Source of the DNA: Thermoplasmatota archaeon
GTDB lineage: Archaea > Thermoplasmatota > E2 > DHVEG-1
Direction of reading: 5' to 3'
Assembly (NCBI GenBank): GCA_030605515.1
Contig: JAUWIE010000046.1
Coordinates: 1-13,345 of the forward strand
Length of the DNA: 13,345 nt
Shown here: piece by piece, positions 1 to 5,929 of the stretch
Layout of the letters: each line of letters begins with the position of its first letter
How positions within the stretch are numbered: position 1 is the first letter of the stretch
Made by a program: the position numbers and the translations under genes
The notes under the pieces: generated by a model
What the model was told of the DNA's origin: nothing
Database searches by the model: none
The model's input: the letters and a program-made list of their open reading frames with translations, nothing else

Positions 1-1299
1 GAGATAGCCAACAAGTAAGTCATGTTTTTGCTCAACAAATGAGATAAACACTTCTTCTCCCCCACTAGCATCATAAAAAACACAATCAACACCTATATCG
101 TTCTTGTCTATCTCGATTTTTTCTTTCAATAGCTCATGTCCTATCTCTCTGCATCTGATGCATCTGCAGATTTCATCATGTTTTTTCATCTCAGCTTTTA
201 CTAGTTGCCTTAAGTTGCTCTTGTCAACGCCAGCGTCAATATAATTCGCTGGTACATCTCGCTGTATCCGTTGTATACGTACCCACTTGGGGACATAGCC
301 CTTTAATTTTGCTATAAGTCTTGAGGCTTTATCTGTACTAAGTGGCTTATAGTCACCTTTTTTCCACATGTCGTATAGCTTAGTTCCTTTAATTGTAAGC
401 GTTGGATAAATCTTGATCATATCAGGTTTAAACCAAGGGTTCTCAAAAATAGTTTGAAAAGACTCAATATCCCGTTTTTCATCAGAACCAGGTAGACCAG
501 GCATTATATGATAACATACTTTGAACCCGCAGTCCTTGGCTATACTTGTAGCATAGACAGAATCCATAACTGTATGTCCACGTCCCATAGCATACAAAAT
601 ATCATCAAATACACTTTGTATACCTAGTTCTACACGGGTTGCACCCAAATTCAAAGCCTGATCAGCATGCTGCAACCTGAACCAGTCTGGCCGGGTCTCA
701 ACAGTGAGCCCTATACAACGTGACCCTGCTGATTCATTAATTTTTTTAGCCGTCTCCAATGTTGACGATTCTTTACCGTTAAACGCATCAAAACACCGCT
801 TAACAAACCATTCCTGATAGCCAGGTACTCTAGCGGTAAAAGTCCCACCCATAAGGATAAGATCAATCTTATCAACAGAATGACCAATAGCCTTTAGCTG
901 TTTAAGCCTATTTTTTGTTTGAAGATATGGATCAAAATCATTTACTATCGCTCTCATAGCCGCAGGTTCAAAACCAGTGTAACTCTGAGGAGTATTATCA
1001 TCCGGACCACCTGGACAAGGTATACAACGCCCATGAGGACATGCCTCTGGTGAAGTCATAACTGCTACAATTGCAACACCTGATATCGTCCGCATAGGTT
1101 TATTTCTCAAAACAGAAATAGCGTTTTCTTTTTCTTCATCTGAAAACTCAGAAGGAAGATTAGCAAGAATCTCATAATCCGCAGGTACTGCATCAATCCT
1201 GTATTTTTTACAAAGTTTAATCTTTGCTTTATGCAGTTCTTCTTTTGACTGGATTTTTCTAGAAATGATAAGATCCGTTATCTCTGAGTAAAACGACAT
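1..1299 (-). CDS. elp3: Elp3 family tRNA uridine(34) acetyltransferase, C-terminus cut by the window edge
   Basis: Elp3 combines a radical-SAM domain with a GNAT acetyltransferase domain and installs the carboxymethyl-type group on wobble uridine 34 of tRNA. I read 433 codons from ATG at 1297-1299; the frame is open to base 1, so the acetyltransferase domain is mostly missing. Visible in order: a helical N-terminus; the radical-SAM iron-sulfur motif CPHGRCIPCPGG with C87, C92 and C95; the family block PQSYTGFEP; IDLILMGGTF; ETRPDWF; a lineage-typical segment DAGVDKSNLRQLV; and a second cysteine group C378/C380/C383 in CRCIRCREIG, which binds zinc in characterised Elp3. The Cx4CxxC spacing is shorter than the eukaryotic Cx9CxxC and is what I expect from archaeal homologues. 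AAGG about 7 bases before the ATG is a possible ribosome site. It is divergent from the ABC genes. Identification is firm; only the C-terminus is unseen. Confidence 0.93.
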   Translation of the reverse strand, partial: MSFYSEITDLIISRKIQSKEELHKAKIKLCKKYRIDAVPADYEILANLPSEFSDEEKENAISVLRNKPMRTISGVAIVAVMTSPEACPHGRCIPCPGGPDDNTPQSYTGFEPAAMRAIVNDFDPYLQTKNRLKQLKAIGHSVDKIDLILMGGTFTARVPGYQEWFVKRCFDAFNGKESSTLETAKKINESAGSRCIGLTVETRPDWFRLQHADQALNLGATRVELGIQSVFDDILYAMGRGHTVMDSVYATSIAKDCGFKVCYHIMPGLPGSDEKRDIESFQTIFENPWFKPDMIKIYPTLTIKGTKLYDMWKKGDYKPLSTDKASRLIAKLKGYVPKWVRIQRIQRDVPANYIDAGVDKSNLRQLVKAEMKKHDEICRCIRCREIGHELLKEKIEIDKNDIGVDCVFYDASGGEEVFISFVEQKHDLLVGYL

Positions 1300-1346
1300 T
1301 TGAAACCCTTCATCATATCAATAGATAAAAAATCTTTGCTGTATGA

Positions 1347-1355
1347 TTTAAAATA
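1347..1355. promoter_or_regulatory. TATA-like element in the elp3/ABC divergent gap
   Basis: TTTAAAATA lies in the 122-base gap between the divergent elp3 and ABC genes and is nearly symmetrical, so it could serve either strand. Read leftward it would start transcription about 25 bases before elp3. Read rightward it would give the ABC mRNA a leader of roughly 45 bases, which carries the GAGGAG ribosome site. A second AT-rich block (ATTTATTAAC near 1369-1378) is an alternative for the rightward unit. Assignment is by position only. Confidence 0.35.
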
Positions 1356-1404
1356 AACAGTAGAATACATTTATTAACAAAATTATTATTGTAAGCCAAA
1401 AAAA

Positions 1405-1410
1405 GAGGAG
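1405..1410 (+). promoter_or_regulatory. Ribosome binding site for the TTG-started ABC ATPase
   Basis: GAGGAG, 11 bases before TTG at 1422-1424, is the only strong Shine-Dalgarno match here. It supports TTG as the start, because no ATG or GTG lies between it and the conserved N-terminus IITTKNLTKKF. Confidence 0.6.
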
Positions 1411-1421
1411 ACTAAACTAAA

Positions 1422-2408
1422 TTGGATATAATCACGACGAAGAATCTCACAAAAAAATTCAATGATCTTATTGCAGTAGATGACATCTCATTTACAGTTA
1501 AAAAAGGAGAAATCTTCGGCTTTCTTGGGCCCAATGGAGCGGGTAAAACAACTACGATAAAAATGCTTACAACACTATTAAATCCTACACATGGTTCTGC
1601 AGAAGTTTCTGATTTTGACATTATAAAAGAGAGAGATAAAGTTAGAAAAAACATTGGTGTAGTATTTCAGGAACCGGCACTTGACACAGAGCTTACTGGT
1701 GAAGAAAACCTTGATTTCCATGCTCGAATGTACGGTATCAGTCGTGATAAAAGAAAAAGTAGAATAGATGATGTTTTACATCTTGTTGACCTTGAAGATA
1801 AGAAAGATGTTCTTGTAAAAACCTATTCTGGTGGAATGAAAAGAAGACTTGAAATTGCCCGTGGATTGATGCATTACCCTACTGTTTTATTCTTAGATGA
1901 ACCTACACTTGGTCTTGATGCACAAACCAGAAGAGCCATCTGGGATTATATCAAGAAGATGAACAAGGGGGAAGGAACCACGATTTTCCTTACAACTCAC
2001 TACATGGATGAAGCGGATTACCTCTGTGACCGTGTAGGGATTATTGATCAGGGTAAAATCCTTGTTATAGATTCAACTACTGACCTTAAGAATAATGTGG
2101 GAAATGATGTTATCACTCTATCCTGCTCTGATACTGATGGACTTATTAAAAGACTACAAGAAGAACCCTGGATTAAAAATACAAAGAAACATGATTCTTT
2201 TGTAACTCTTGGTGTTAAAAAAGGGGAAGAAAAAATTCCAGTGATCATTGAAATTGCACAGGGATTACAAATAAAGATAAAATCAATAAGTGTAAGAAAA
2301 CCAACACTTGATGATGTATTCTTGTATTACACTGGTAGAACCATTCGTGATCAGGAACCAGAGAATCCAATGAAGGAGATAGCTCGGATGCATCATAGGA
2401 GGGGATAA
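1422..2408 (+). CDS. ABC-2 type exporter ATP-binding subunit, DrrA-like
   Basis: This is the cytoplasmic ATPase of a two-gene ABC exporter in the daunorubicin-resistance (DrrA) style. All nucleotide-binding motifs are intact: Walker A GPNGAGKT at residues 36-43, Q-loop Q83, signature YSGGMKRR at 135-142, Walker B VLFLDEP at 155-161, D-loop GLD at 164-166 and switch His193. The C-terminal part ends with PTLDDVFLYYTGR, the usual tail of DrrA-type subunits (DUF4162 region). At 328 residues it has normal length. Start is TTG with GAGGAG upstream. The permease gene follows after 2 bases if that gene starts at CTG 2411, or 17 bases if at TTG 2426, so the two form an operon. Substrate cannot be told from sequence; family members move drugs, lipids or antibiotics. 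The family call is secure, the physiological role is not. Confidence 0.93.
   Translation: MDIITTKNLTKKFNDLIAVDDISFTVKKGEIFGFLGPNGAGKTTTIKMLTTLLNPTHGSAEVSDFDIIKERDKVRKNIGVVFQEPALDTELTGEENLDFHARMYGISRDKRKSRIDDVLHLVDLEDKKDVLVKTYSGGMKRRLEIARGLMHYPTVLFLDEPTLGLDAQTRRAIWDYIKKMNKGEGTTIFLTTHYMDEADYLCDRVGIIDQGKILVIDSTTDLKNNVGNDVITLSCSDTDGLIKRLQEEPWIKNTKKHDSFVTLGVKKGEEKIPVIIEIAQGLQIKIKSISVRKPTLDDVFLYYTGRTIRDQEPENPMKEIARMHHRRG
2397..2404 (+). promoter_or_regulatory. Ribosome binding site inside the ATPase 3' end, pointing to a CTG start
   Basis: AGGAGGGG overlaps the last codons of the ATPase gene. It sits 6 bases before CTG at 2411-2413, an ideal distance, but 21 bases before TTG at 2426, which is too far. 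No ATG or GTG exists in frame between it and the conserved sequence AIYVMWLRQ. The site therefore favours a CTG start for the permease and translational coupling to the ATPase. Confidence 0.5.
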
Positions 2409-2410
2409 AC

Positions 2411-3187
2411 CTGTTAAGTGTTGAATTGCAGGCGATTTATGTTATGTGGCTCCGGCAGATGAAACATTTTATCAGATCAAAGAGTAGAATGGTTGCATCA
2501 ATTATCCAACCACTTTTTTTCCTTATCATACTAGGTTCTGGTTTTAGAGCTGCTATAATGCCAGGTATGACTGGTGATTACATTCATTTTCTAGCCCCTG
2601 GCATTATCGCTATGGCAATTATGTTTTCTTCAATGTTTACTGGTGTTTCTGTTTTATGGGATAAACAATTTGGATTCCTGCAGGAGGTTCTTGTGGCACC
2701 AATTAGCCGCCTTTCGATTATTATTGGTCGAACACTTGGTGGTGCTACAACTGCTCTTATCCAAGGATTTATCATTCTCATTATTGCCCTTGGTTTCGGT
2801 ATCAATGTATCAAGTATTGTAGGTTTGTTTTTAACACTGATATTTATGGTTCTAATTGCGTTTACCGCTGTGGGGTTCGGTCTAATTATAGCTTCGAAGA
2901 TGGAGGATTTCCATGGTTTTCAAATTATTATGAATCTGTTAATTATGCCTCTTTTGTTTCTCTCCTCAGCGTTTTTTCCAACTGTTACAAGTCCTCAATC
3001 ACCATTATGGCTTGTAATAATTTCCTATCTTAATCCAATGTTTTATATGGTAGATGGTCTTCGAGGGAGTCTTACTGGTTTAGATAATGCTGCATTACCC
3101 CCACTTTTTAACCTTTTTATTGTGTTTGTTATTTGTTTGTTTATGATGACATTAGGTAGTTATTTTTTCAGCAAAAGCGAAGCATAA
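2411..3187 (+). CDS. ABC-2 type exporter permease, DrrB-like
   Basis: This is the membrane partner of the preceding ATPase. It belongs to the ABC-2 permease family: a positively charged N-terminal region (WLRQMKHFIRSKSR), then about six hydrophobic segments, with the family's coupling segment EVLVAPISRLSIIIGRTLGG between segments two and three and a late LSSAFFPT stretch ending in FYMVDGLRG. I place the start at CTG 2411 (258 residues) because of the ribosome site at 2397-2404; the conventional alternative is TTG 2426, giving 253 residues. The extra residues LSVEL resemble what precedes AIY..WLR in relatives, as I recall them. The gene ends 18 bases from the convergent folD stop. Family and pairing are confident; substrate is unknown. 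Confidence 0.88.
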   Translation: MLSVELQAIYVMWLRQMKHFIRSKSRMVASIIQPLFFLIILGSGFRAAIMPGMTGDYIHFLAPGIIAMAIMFSSMFTGVSVLWDKQFGFLQEVLVAPISRLSIIIGRTLGGATTALIQGFIILIIALGFGINVSSIVGLFLTLIFMVLIAFTAVGFGLIIASKMEDFHGFQIIMNLLIMPLLFLSSAFFPTVTSPQSPLWLVIISYLNPMFYMVDGLRGSLTGLDNAALPPLFNLFIVFVICLFMMTLGSYFFSKSEA

Positions 3188-3192
3188 AAAAA
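3186..3192 (-). terminator. Oligo-T terminator of the PPC-methyltransferase-folD operon
   Basis: On the minus strand a run of seven T residues lies about 14 bases past the folD stop, without a hairpin, the usual archaeal form. It overlaps the stop codon of the convergent permease gene. Confidence 0.45.
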
Positions 3193-3205
3193 TTATTTAG
3201 ATTGT

Positions 3206-4060
3206 TTATTCCTGAATAGTATTTTCATATGTAATTAACATATTTATTAGAGAACTTGCAACAGTTACTGGTCCCACGCCACCTGGGACTGGTGTTATTT
3301 TACCAGCTATTTCACTTACAAGATTAAAATCAACATCACCACATATTCCATCTTTTGTTTTAACAATGCCAACATCAATTACAAATGCATCTTTTTTAAC
3401 ATGATTCTTTGTAATAAGCTTTGGTATTCCTGCAGCTGTGACAAGGATATCCGCTCTGGTTGTGTATTTTTTGATATCATCTGTAAAAACATGGCAAACC
3501 GAGACCGTGGCATTTCTATTAAGGAATAGACCAGTAAGTGGCTTTCCAACAATGTTACTATGGTTTACAATGACAGCATGTTTACCCCTAAGGTTTGTTT
3601 TTTCATGTTCAAGTATCGTAAGGACTGAAAGGGGTGTACATGGTATAAGATGTTCATCACCAATAAGTGTCTGCCCCATATTATAAGGATTGAAACCTTC
3701 CACGTCTTTAGACGGAGTTACAGCATTCATAAGTTTATCTGGGGTAATATGCTCTGGTACAGGGTATTGAATAAGTATTCCATGAACAGTGTTATCCTTG
3801 TTTAACGTCTTAATTTCTTTGAGGATTTCTTGTTCAGATATATTTTCAGAAAACTCAAGATGACTTGAATTAATCCCTACTTCTTTACATGCGTTGTCTC
3901 GTAATTTCATATATAATTCTGAGGCTGGATCACTTCCGATATTAATTGTAGTAATATTTGGTTTAACATTGTATTTTAATTCTAAAACCTCTCGTTTTTC
4001 AGAAACCTTTTTTCGTATTTGTTTTGCTATTTTCCTCCCATCAATAATTTTTGCTGTCAT
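3206..4060 (-). CDS. folD: Methylenetetrahydrofolate dehydrogenase/cyclohydrolase with altered catalytic residues
   Basis: FolD oxidises 5,10-methylene-tetrahydrofolate with NADP and normally also hydrolyses the methenyl product to 10-formyl-tetrahydrofolate. The 284-residue protein aligns without gaps to E. coli FolD through the first 121 residues: Y50 and Q98 are kept, but the cyclohydrolase lysine K54 is Arg (YMKLR) and D121 is Glu (KDVEG). The nucleotide loop reads NHSNIVGKP at 167-175, and PVPGGVGPVT at 257-266 is the family signature. Start: I use ATG 4058-4060 because GGAGG sits 4 bases upstream at 4065-4069 and the protein then begins MTAKIIDG, matching E. coli; an in-frame ATG seven codons earlier has no such site. 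It is the last gene of a three-gene operon, 36 bases after the methyltransferase. The substitutions suggest weak or absent cyclohydrolase activity (inference). Confidence 0.92.
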   Translation of the reverse strand: MTAKIIDGRKIAKQIRKKVSEKREVLELKYNVKPNITTINIGSDPASELYMKLRDNACKEVGINSSHLEFSENISEQEILKEIKTLNKDNTVHGILIQYPVPEHITPDKLMNAVTPSKDVEGFNPYNMGQTLIGDEHLIPCTPLSVLTILEHEKTNLRGKHAVIVNHSNIVGKPLTGLFLNRNATVSVCHVFTDDIKKYTTRADILVTAAGIPKLITKNHVKKDAFVIDVGIVKTKDGICGDVDFNLVSEIAGKITPVPGGVGPVTVASSLINMLITYENTIQE

Positions 4061-4096
4061 TAAACCTCCAATCATATGCAAATAAAAATATGTTTA

Positions 4097-4906
4097 TTAA
4101 GCCTTAGGTTTTGTACCAATAGCGTAAAACTGTGGGAAGAAATTAAGTTGTACACCTTCATCAAGTGATTTTAAGTATTCATATTCCCACTGGTCAATAT
4201 CTTTTTCCTTAAGACCTGCATCATAAAGGGCTTTAACATAGAAATCACGAGCATGAAGATAATATGATTTATCCTCCTCACAGCTCCAAATCCTAGTATT
4301 TCCAATACCCACTTTTGTATCAAGTCCTGCTTTTACAAATAAAAAACGAAGTTTTCGACCAATATGTGGGTCCCCGCCTTTTTTCTTAATAGCCTTACCA
4401 GCAAACACTGGGTCGATTTTTTGATTTTCAGGCCAATGAAGTTTACCACCATAATCAGGTTCAAGAGATGCAAGCACCCTCCCACCAGGTTTTACAATAC
4501 GTGCCATTTCATTTACAACGTTTTGAGGGTTGTCTGCCCACATTAGAAGAAGATTACATGTGACAATATCAAAAGTGTTATTTTTAAATGGTAATCGGTG
4601 GGCACCACCAACCATTAATTTTACATTTCTACAGTCTTTTAACACTTTTTCCGCTACTTCTATCATATCAGGTGAGCCATCAATTCCTATGACATTTCCT
4701 TTTGTAAAATGAGCGATGTCTCTTGTTACAACACCTGATCCACATCCTACATCAAGTGTTAATTTTGCATCTTTAAGCCCTGCTTCAAGATAAAGAGGTA
4801 TACGTTCCTCTGCAGTCTCAAGTGCTTGTAATTCAAGTTTTTTAATGAAATCATTTAGATCTTCTTTTGATCTCCTATGAAATTCAATTTCTCTTCTTAA
4901 TCTCAT
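4097..4906 (-). CDS. Class I SAM-dependent methyltransferase, substrate unknown
   Basis: A 269-residue Rossmann-fold methyltransferase of the UbiE/Methyltransf_11 type. The SAM-binding motif I is LDVGCGSG at residues 51-58, the acidic residue that binds the SAM ribose is D76 in GIDGS, motif II is FDIVTCNLL at 112-120, and the post-motif region is IVKPGGRVLASLEPDYGG. The N-terminus (about 40 residues) is charged and helical. The C-terminal third, about residues 155-269, is a cap-like region that would set the substrate; it is rich in aromatics and ends QFYAIGTKPKA. The start at ATG 4904-4906 lacks a good Shine-Dalgarno site (only GTGGT nearby). It lies 31 bases after the PPC gene and 36 before folD, so all three are probably co-transcribed. 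Nothing visible names the substrate; small molecule, quinone or arsenic-type methylation are all open. Confidence 0.8.
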   Translation of the reverse strand: MRLRREIEFHRRSKEDLNDFIKKLELQALETAEERIPLYLEAGLKDAKLTLDVGCGSGVVTRDIAHFTKGNVIGIDGSPDMIEVAEKVLKDCRNVKLMVGGAHRLPFKNNTFDIVTCNLLLMWADNPQNVVNEMARIVKPGGRVLASLEPDYGGKLHWPENQKIDPVFAGKAIKKKGGDPHIGRKLRFLFVKAGLDTKVGIGNTRIWSCEEDKSYYLHARDFYVKALYDAGLKEKDIDQWEYEYLKSLDEGVQLNFFPQFYAIGTKPKA

Positions 4907-4937
4907 ATTTTGTTTACCACACAGAACTAAATATTAT

Positions 4938-5357
4938 TTAGAGTTTAATAAGATCCAAACCTGTATTATCATCACGCTTACGGTTAATTTCACCATCTAT
5001 AATATCAATAATTGCTTCAAATGTCGCACTTACAAAAGCTGATTTTAGATGCCCACCAAATGATTTATGTTCAGAGTTACATAGATTAACATGGAGATGA
5101 AGATATGCTTTATTGTTCATTGTTGAAATGTTACCATACAAAAGAGCTATCTCATGATCACCGGTGAGTTCTTTTGAATGATATTTTTTTGTTTTCATGC
5201 TAAAGAGTCCGATTGTTGCTTTGTCTGTTGCGCCTAATCCAGTTATTGATCCTGCTTTAATTTCAATTTTATTACATAGATCTGTAAGTGTTTTAACTAT
5301 TTCTTCGCCTGTATCAAGTCTTACTATGACTTTATTTTTGAATTGTTTATAGTACAT
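4938..5357 (-). CDS. PPC domain (DUF296) protein, single-domain archaeal form
   Basis: This 139-residue protein is one PPC (plant and prokaryote conserved, DUF296) domain and almost nothing else. It shows the fold's landmarks: an N-terminal strand with RLDTGEEI, the core GSITGLGATDKATIGLF at about 37-52, the histidine pair H87/H89 in YLHLHVNL and GGH at 101-103, which form the metal or ligand site in solved bacterial and archaeal structures. Plant relatives fuse it to AT-hooks and bind DNA; here there is no AT-hook. The charged tail (EINRKRDDNTGLD) is short. It leads the operon with the methyltransferase and folD. A TATA box 29 bases upstream of the ATG makes it a leaderless mRNA. Function in prokaryotes is not established; I am confident only of the family. 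Confidence 0.85.
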   Translation of the reverse strand: MYYKQFKNKVIVRLDTGEEIVKTLTDLCNKIEIKAGSITGLGATDKATIGLFSMKTKKYHSKELTGDHEIALLYGNISTMNNKAYLHLHVNLCNSEHKSFGGHLKSAFVSATFEAIIDIIDGEINRKRDDNTGLDLIKL

Positions 5358-5381
5358 ATCATACTAAACATTAAAGATTTG

Positions 5382-5390
5382 TATTTAAAG
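5382..5390 (-). promoter_or_regulatory. Proximal TATA box of the PPC-methyltransferase-folD operon
   Basis: On the minus strand CTTTAAATA is preceded by an A-rich BRE-like CAGTAAAAT. Its centre is about 29 bases before the ATG of the PPC gene, the spacing expected for a leaderless archaeal transcript. The box is part of an 18-base sequence repeated with one mismatch at 5566-5583. Confidence 0.6.
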
Positions 5391-5423
5391 ATTTTACTGG
5401 GGCTTTTTAATCTGCTTAGATAG

Positions 5424-5431
5424 TATATAAA
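5424..5431 (-). promoter_or_regulatory. Possible distal promoter of the PPC operon
   Basis: On the minus strand the sequence is TTTATATA, the exact archaeal TATA consensus, after GCAGG. It would start RNA near 5402 and add a leader of about 45 bases to the PPC mRNA. The complementary strand also reads TATATAA, so a rightward transcript cannot be ruled out, although no gene follows it. Confidence 0.4.
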
Positions 5432-5548
5432 CCTGCTGCTCTTCCTGATTAAAAACTAAAATCAATTATTTAAGAAGCTAGATCAAAAAAATAGATAGAT
5501 CAATATACTACGATTTCAAATTAAAAAGTCCATATAAATAAAAATGAT

Positions 5549-5568
5549 TAGCTTGGCTTTGTCACATT
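5549..5568 (+). repeat. Left outer inverted repeat of the cassette
   Basis: TAGCTTGGCTTTGTCACATT matches the minus-strand sequence of 5870-5889 at 17 of 20 positions. The shared core is CTTTGTCA. Confidence 0.65.
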
Positions 5569-5583
5569 TAAAGATTTTATTGG
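5566..5583 (-). repeat. Second copy of the PPC promoter sequence, facing out of the cassette
   Basis: ATTTAAAGATTTTATTGG here and ATTTAAAGATTTTACTGG at 5383-5400 differ at one base. The minus strand of each reads as a BRE-like AAAAT followed by a CTTTAAAT TATA core. This copy would therefore start transcription near 5543 and run leftward out of the cassette toward the PPC operon. Confidence 0.5.
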
Positions 5584-5600
5584 TAAAAAATTACCAATAA
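5577..5600. repeat. Left palindrome, overlapping the small gene's stop codon
   Basis: Perfect 10-base arms TTATTGGTAA and TTACCAATAA flank a 4-base AAAA spacer. The small gene's TAA (5591-5593) is the first codon of the right arm. As RNA it could fold into a hairpin at the mRNA 3' end; as DNA it could be a dimer binding site. Confidence 0.75.
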
Positions 5601-5833
5601 TCTTCATATTTTTCTAGAACTTCTTGGATAGATTTCATGATTTTCCTCCTGTCTGTCTTTTGAACCTTTGCATGTCTCATTATTGCAGAATATAATTCTC
5701 CCTTCAGCTTCTCCGGATCGATCCTTTTCTCCATTTTCCCAAGATATTTCCATATTTGTTTCTTCTTTTTTGGGTCCCACTTCACTTCATATGCATATTT
5801 ACGTCCTTTAATCGTCTTTACGATCTGTGCCAT
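5591..5833 (-). CDS. Small basic protein with a KGRKY...KYLGK N-terminus, function unknown
   Basis: An 80-residue, lysine-rich protein. I start it at ATG 5831-5833 (MAQIVKTIKGRKYAYEV); the longer reading from TTG at 5849-5851 would place the start inside the palindrome. Residues 1-35 look like a short beta-rich module: TIKGRKYAYEV, then a polar WDPKKKKQIW, then KYLGK. From memory this pattern resembles the N-terminal module of IS1634-like archaeal transposases and of small stand-alone archaeal proteins. Residues about 36-80 are charged and helical, ending EKYEDYW. No transposase catalytic region is present. A TATA box about 31 bases upstream makes the mRNA nearly leaderless, and a palindrome lies between the two, which suggests autoregulation or control by another factor. 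It could be a DNA-binding protein, an antitoxin-like protein or a transposase remnant. I do not recognise a function. Confidence 0.55.
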   Translation of the reverse strand: MAQIVKTIKGRKYAYEVKWDPKKKKQIWKYLGKMEKRIDPEKLKGELYSAIMRHAKVQKTDRRKIMKSIQEVLEKYEDYW

Positions 5834-5837
5834 AGTC

Positions 5838-5863
5838 AATATTGGTAACAAATTACCAATATT
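5838..5863. promoter_or_regulatory. Right palindrome, operator-like, in the small gene's promoter
   Basis: Perfect 11-base arms AATATTGGTAA and TTACCAATATT flank a 4-base spacer. The site overlaps the end of the TATA box (5860-5867) and reaches the predicted start of transcription near 5838. A protein bound here would block initiation. The core ATTGGTAA-N4-TTACCAAT equals that of the left palindrome. Confidence 0.65.
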
Positions 5864-5867
5864 TTAA
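5860..5867 (-). promoter_or_regulatory. TATA box of the small cassette gene
   Basis: TTAAAATA on the minus strand lies about 31 bases before the ATG at 5833, giving a leader of only about 5 bases. Confidence 0.5.
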
Positions 5868-5869
5868 CT

Positions 5870-5889
5870 AATCTGACAAAGTCAAGTTA
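5870..5889 (-). repeat. Right outer inverted repeat of the cassette
   Basis: The minus strand reads TAACTTGACTTTGTCAGATT, 17 of 20 identical to the left end. It contains TGACAAAGTCA (5874-5884), itself a small palindrome, and ends 8 bases before the TATA box of the rightward HPS-RraA gene. Confidence 0.65.
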
Positions 5890-5896
5890 GAGTCAA

Positions 5897-5906
5897 TTTT
5901 TAAATA
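5897..5906 (+). promoter_or_regulatory. TATA box of the HPS-RraA/DUF362 operon
   Basis: TTTTTAAATA is centred about 28 bases before ATG 5930, so the transcript should be leaderless. No Shine-Dalgarno site precedes the ATG, which agrees. It lies immediately outside the right inverted repeat. Confidence 0.6.
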
Positions 5907-5929
5907 AACCTTAGTTTATTCCCCTAACT

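Larger units (their letters stand above)
5358..5548. other. Gene-free gap between the PPC gene and the inverted-repeat cassette
   Basis: No open frame of useful size and no tRNA-like fold is visible. It holds two TATA boxes aimed at the PPC operon (entries at 5382-5390 and 5424-5431), a short direct repeat TAGATCA at 5479-5485 and 5496-5502, and otherwise A/T-rich sequence. Together with the left part of the cassette it makes a 233-base stretch between stop and start codons. Confidence 0.6.
5549..5889. mobile_element. Candidate miniature element: one small gene between imperfect terminal inverted repeats
   Basis: The 341-base unit is built symmetrically. Its outer 20 bases are inverted copies with 17 of 20 identical (5549-5568 and 5870-5889). 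Inside each, after 8 and 6 bases, comes a palindrome ATTGGTAA-N4-TTACCAAT (5577-5600 and 5838-5863). The only gene in it, 5591-5833, has its stop inside the left palindrome and its start just inside the right one. The gene's N-terminus resembles the first domain of some archaeal transposases (inference from memory). I see no target-site duplication at the ends. The alternative reading is a chromosomal gene with duplicated operators. Copies elsewhere in the genome would decide it. Confidence 0.4.

Noticed and set aside
4061..4081. Longer FolD start (ATG at 4079-4081, extra residues MHMIGGL)
   Set aside because: These codons contain the GGAGG ribosome site that serves the ATG at 4058-4060, and the shorter protein aligns end-to-end with E. 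coli FolD.
5424..5548. Possible rightward non-coding RNA from TATATAA at 5424-5430
   Set aside because: No structured RNA, conserved motif or terminator could be recognised downstream; the reverse strand match TTTATATA is a better fit as a PPC promoter.
5544..5600. 18-codon plus-strand frame (ATG 5544) across the left repeat
   Set aside because: Too short, no ribosome site, and its sequence is fixed by the inverted repeat and palindrome.
5834..5851. TTG start (5849-5851) for the small cassette gene
   Set aside because: It would lie inside the palindrome, and the extra residues LPILT look unrelated to the conserved-looking MAQIVKTIKGRKY; ATG 5831-5833 fits the TATA spacing.
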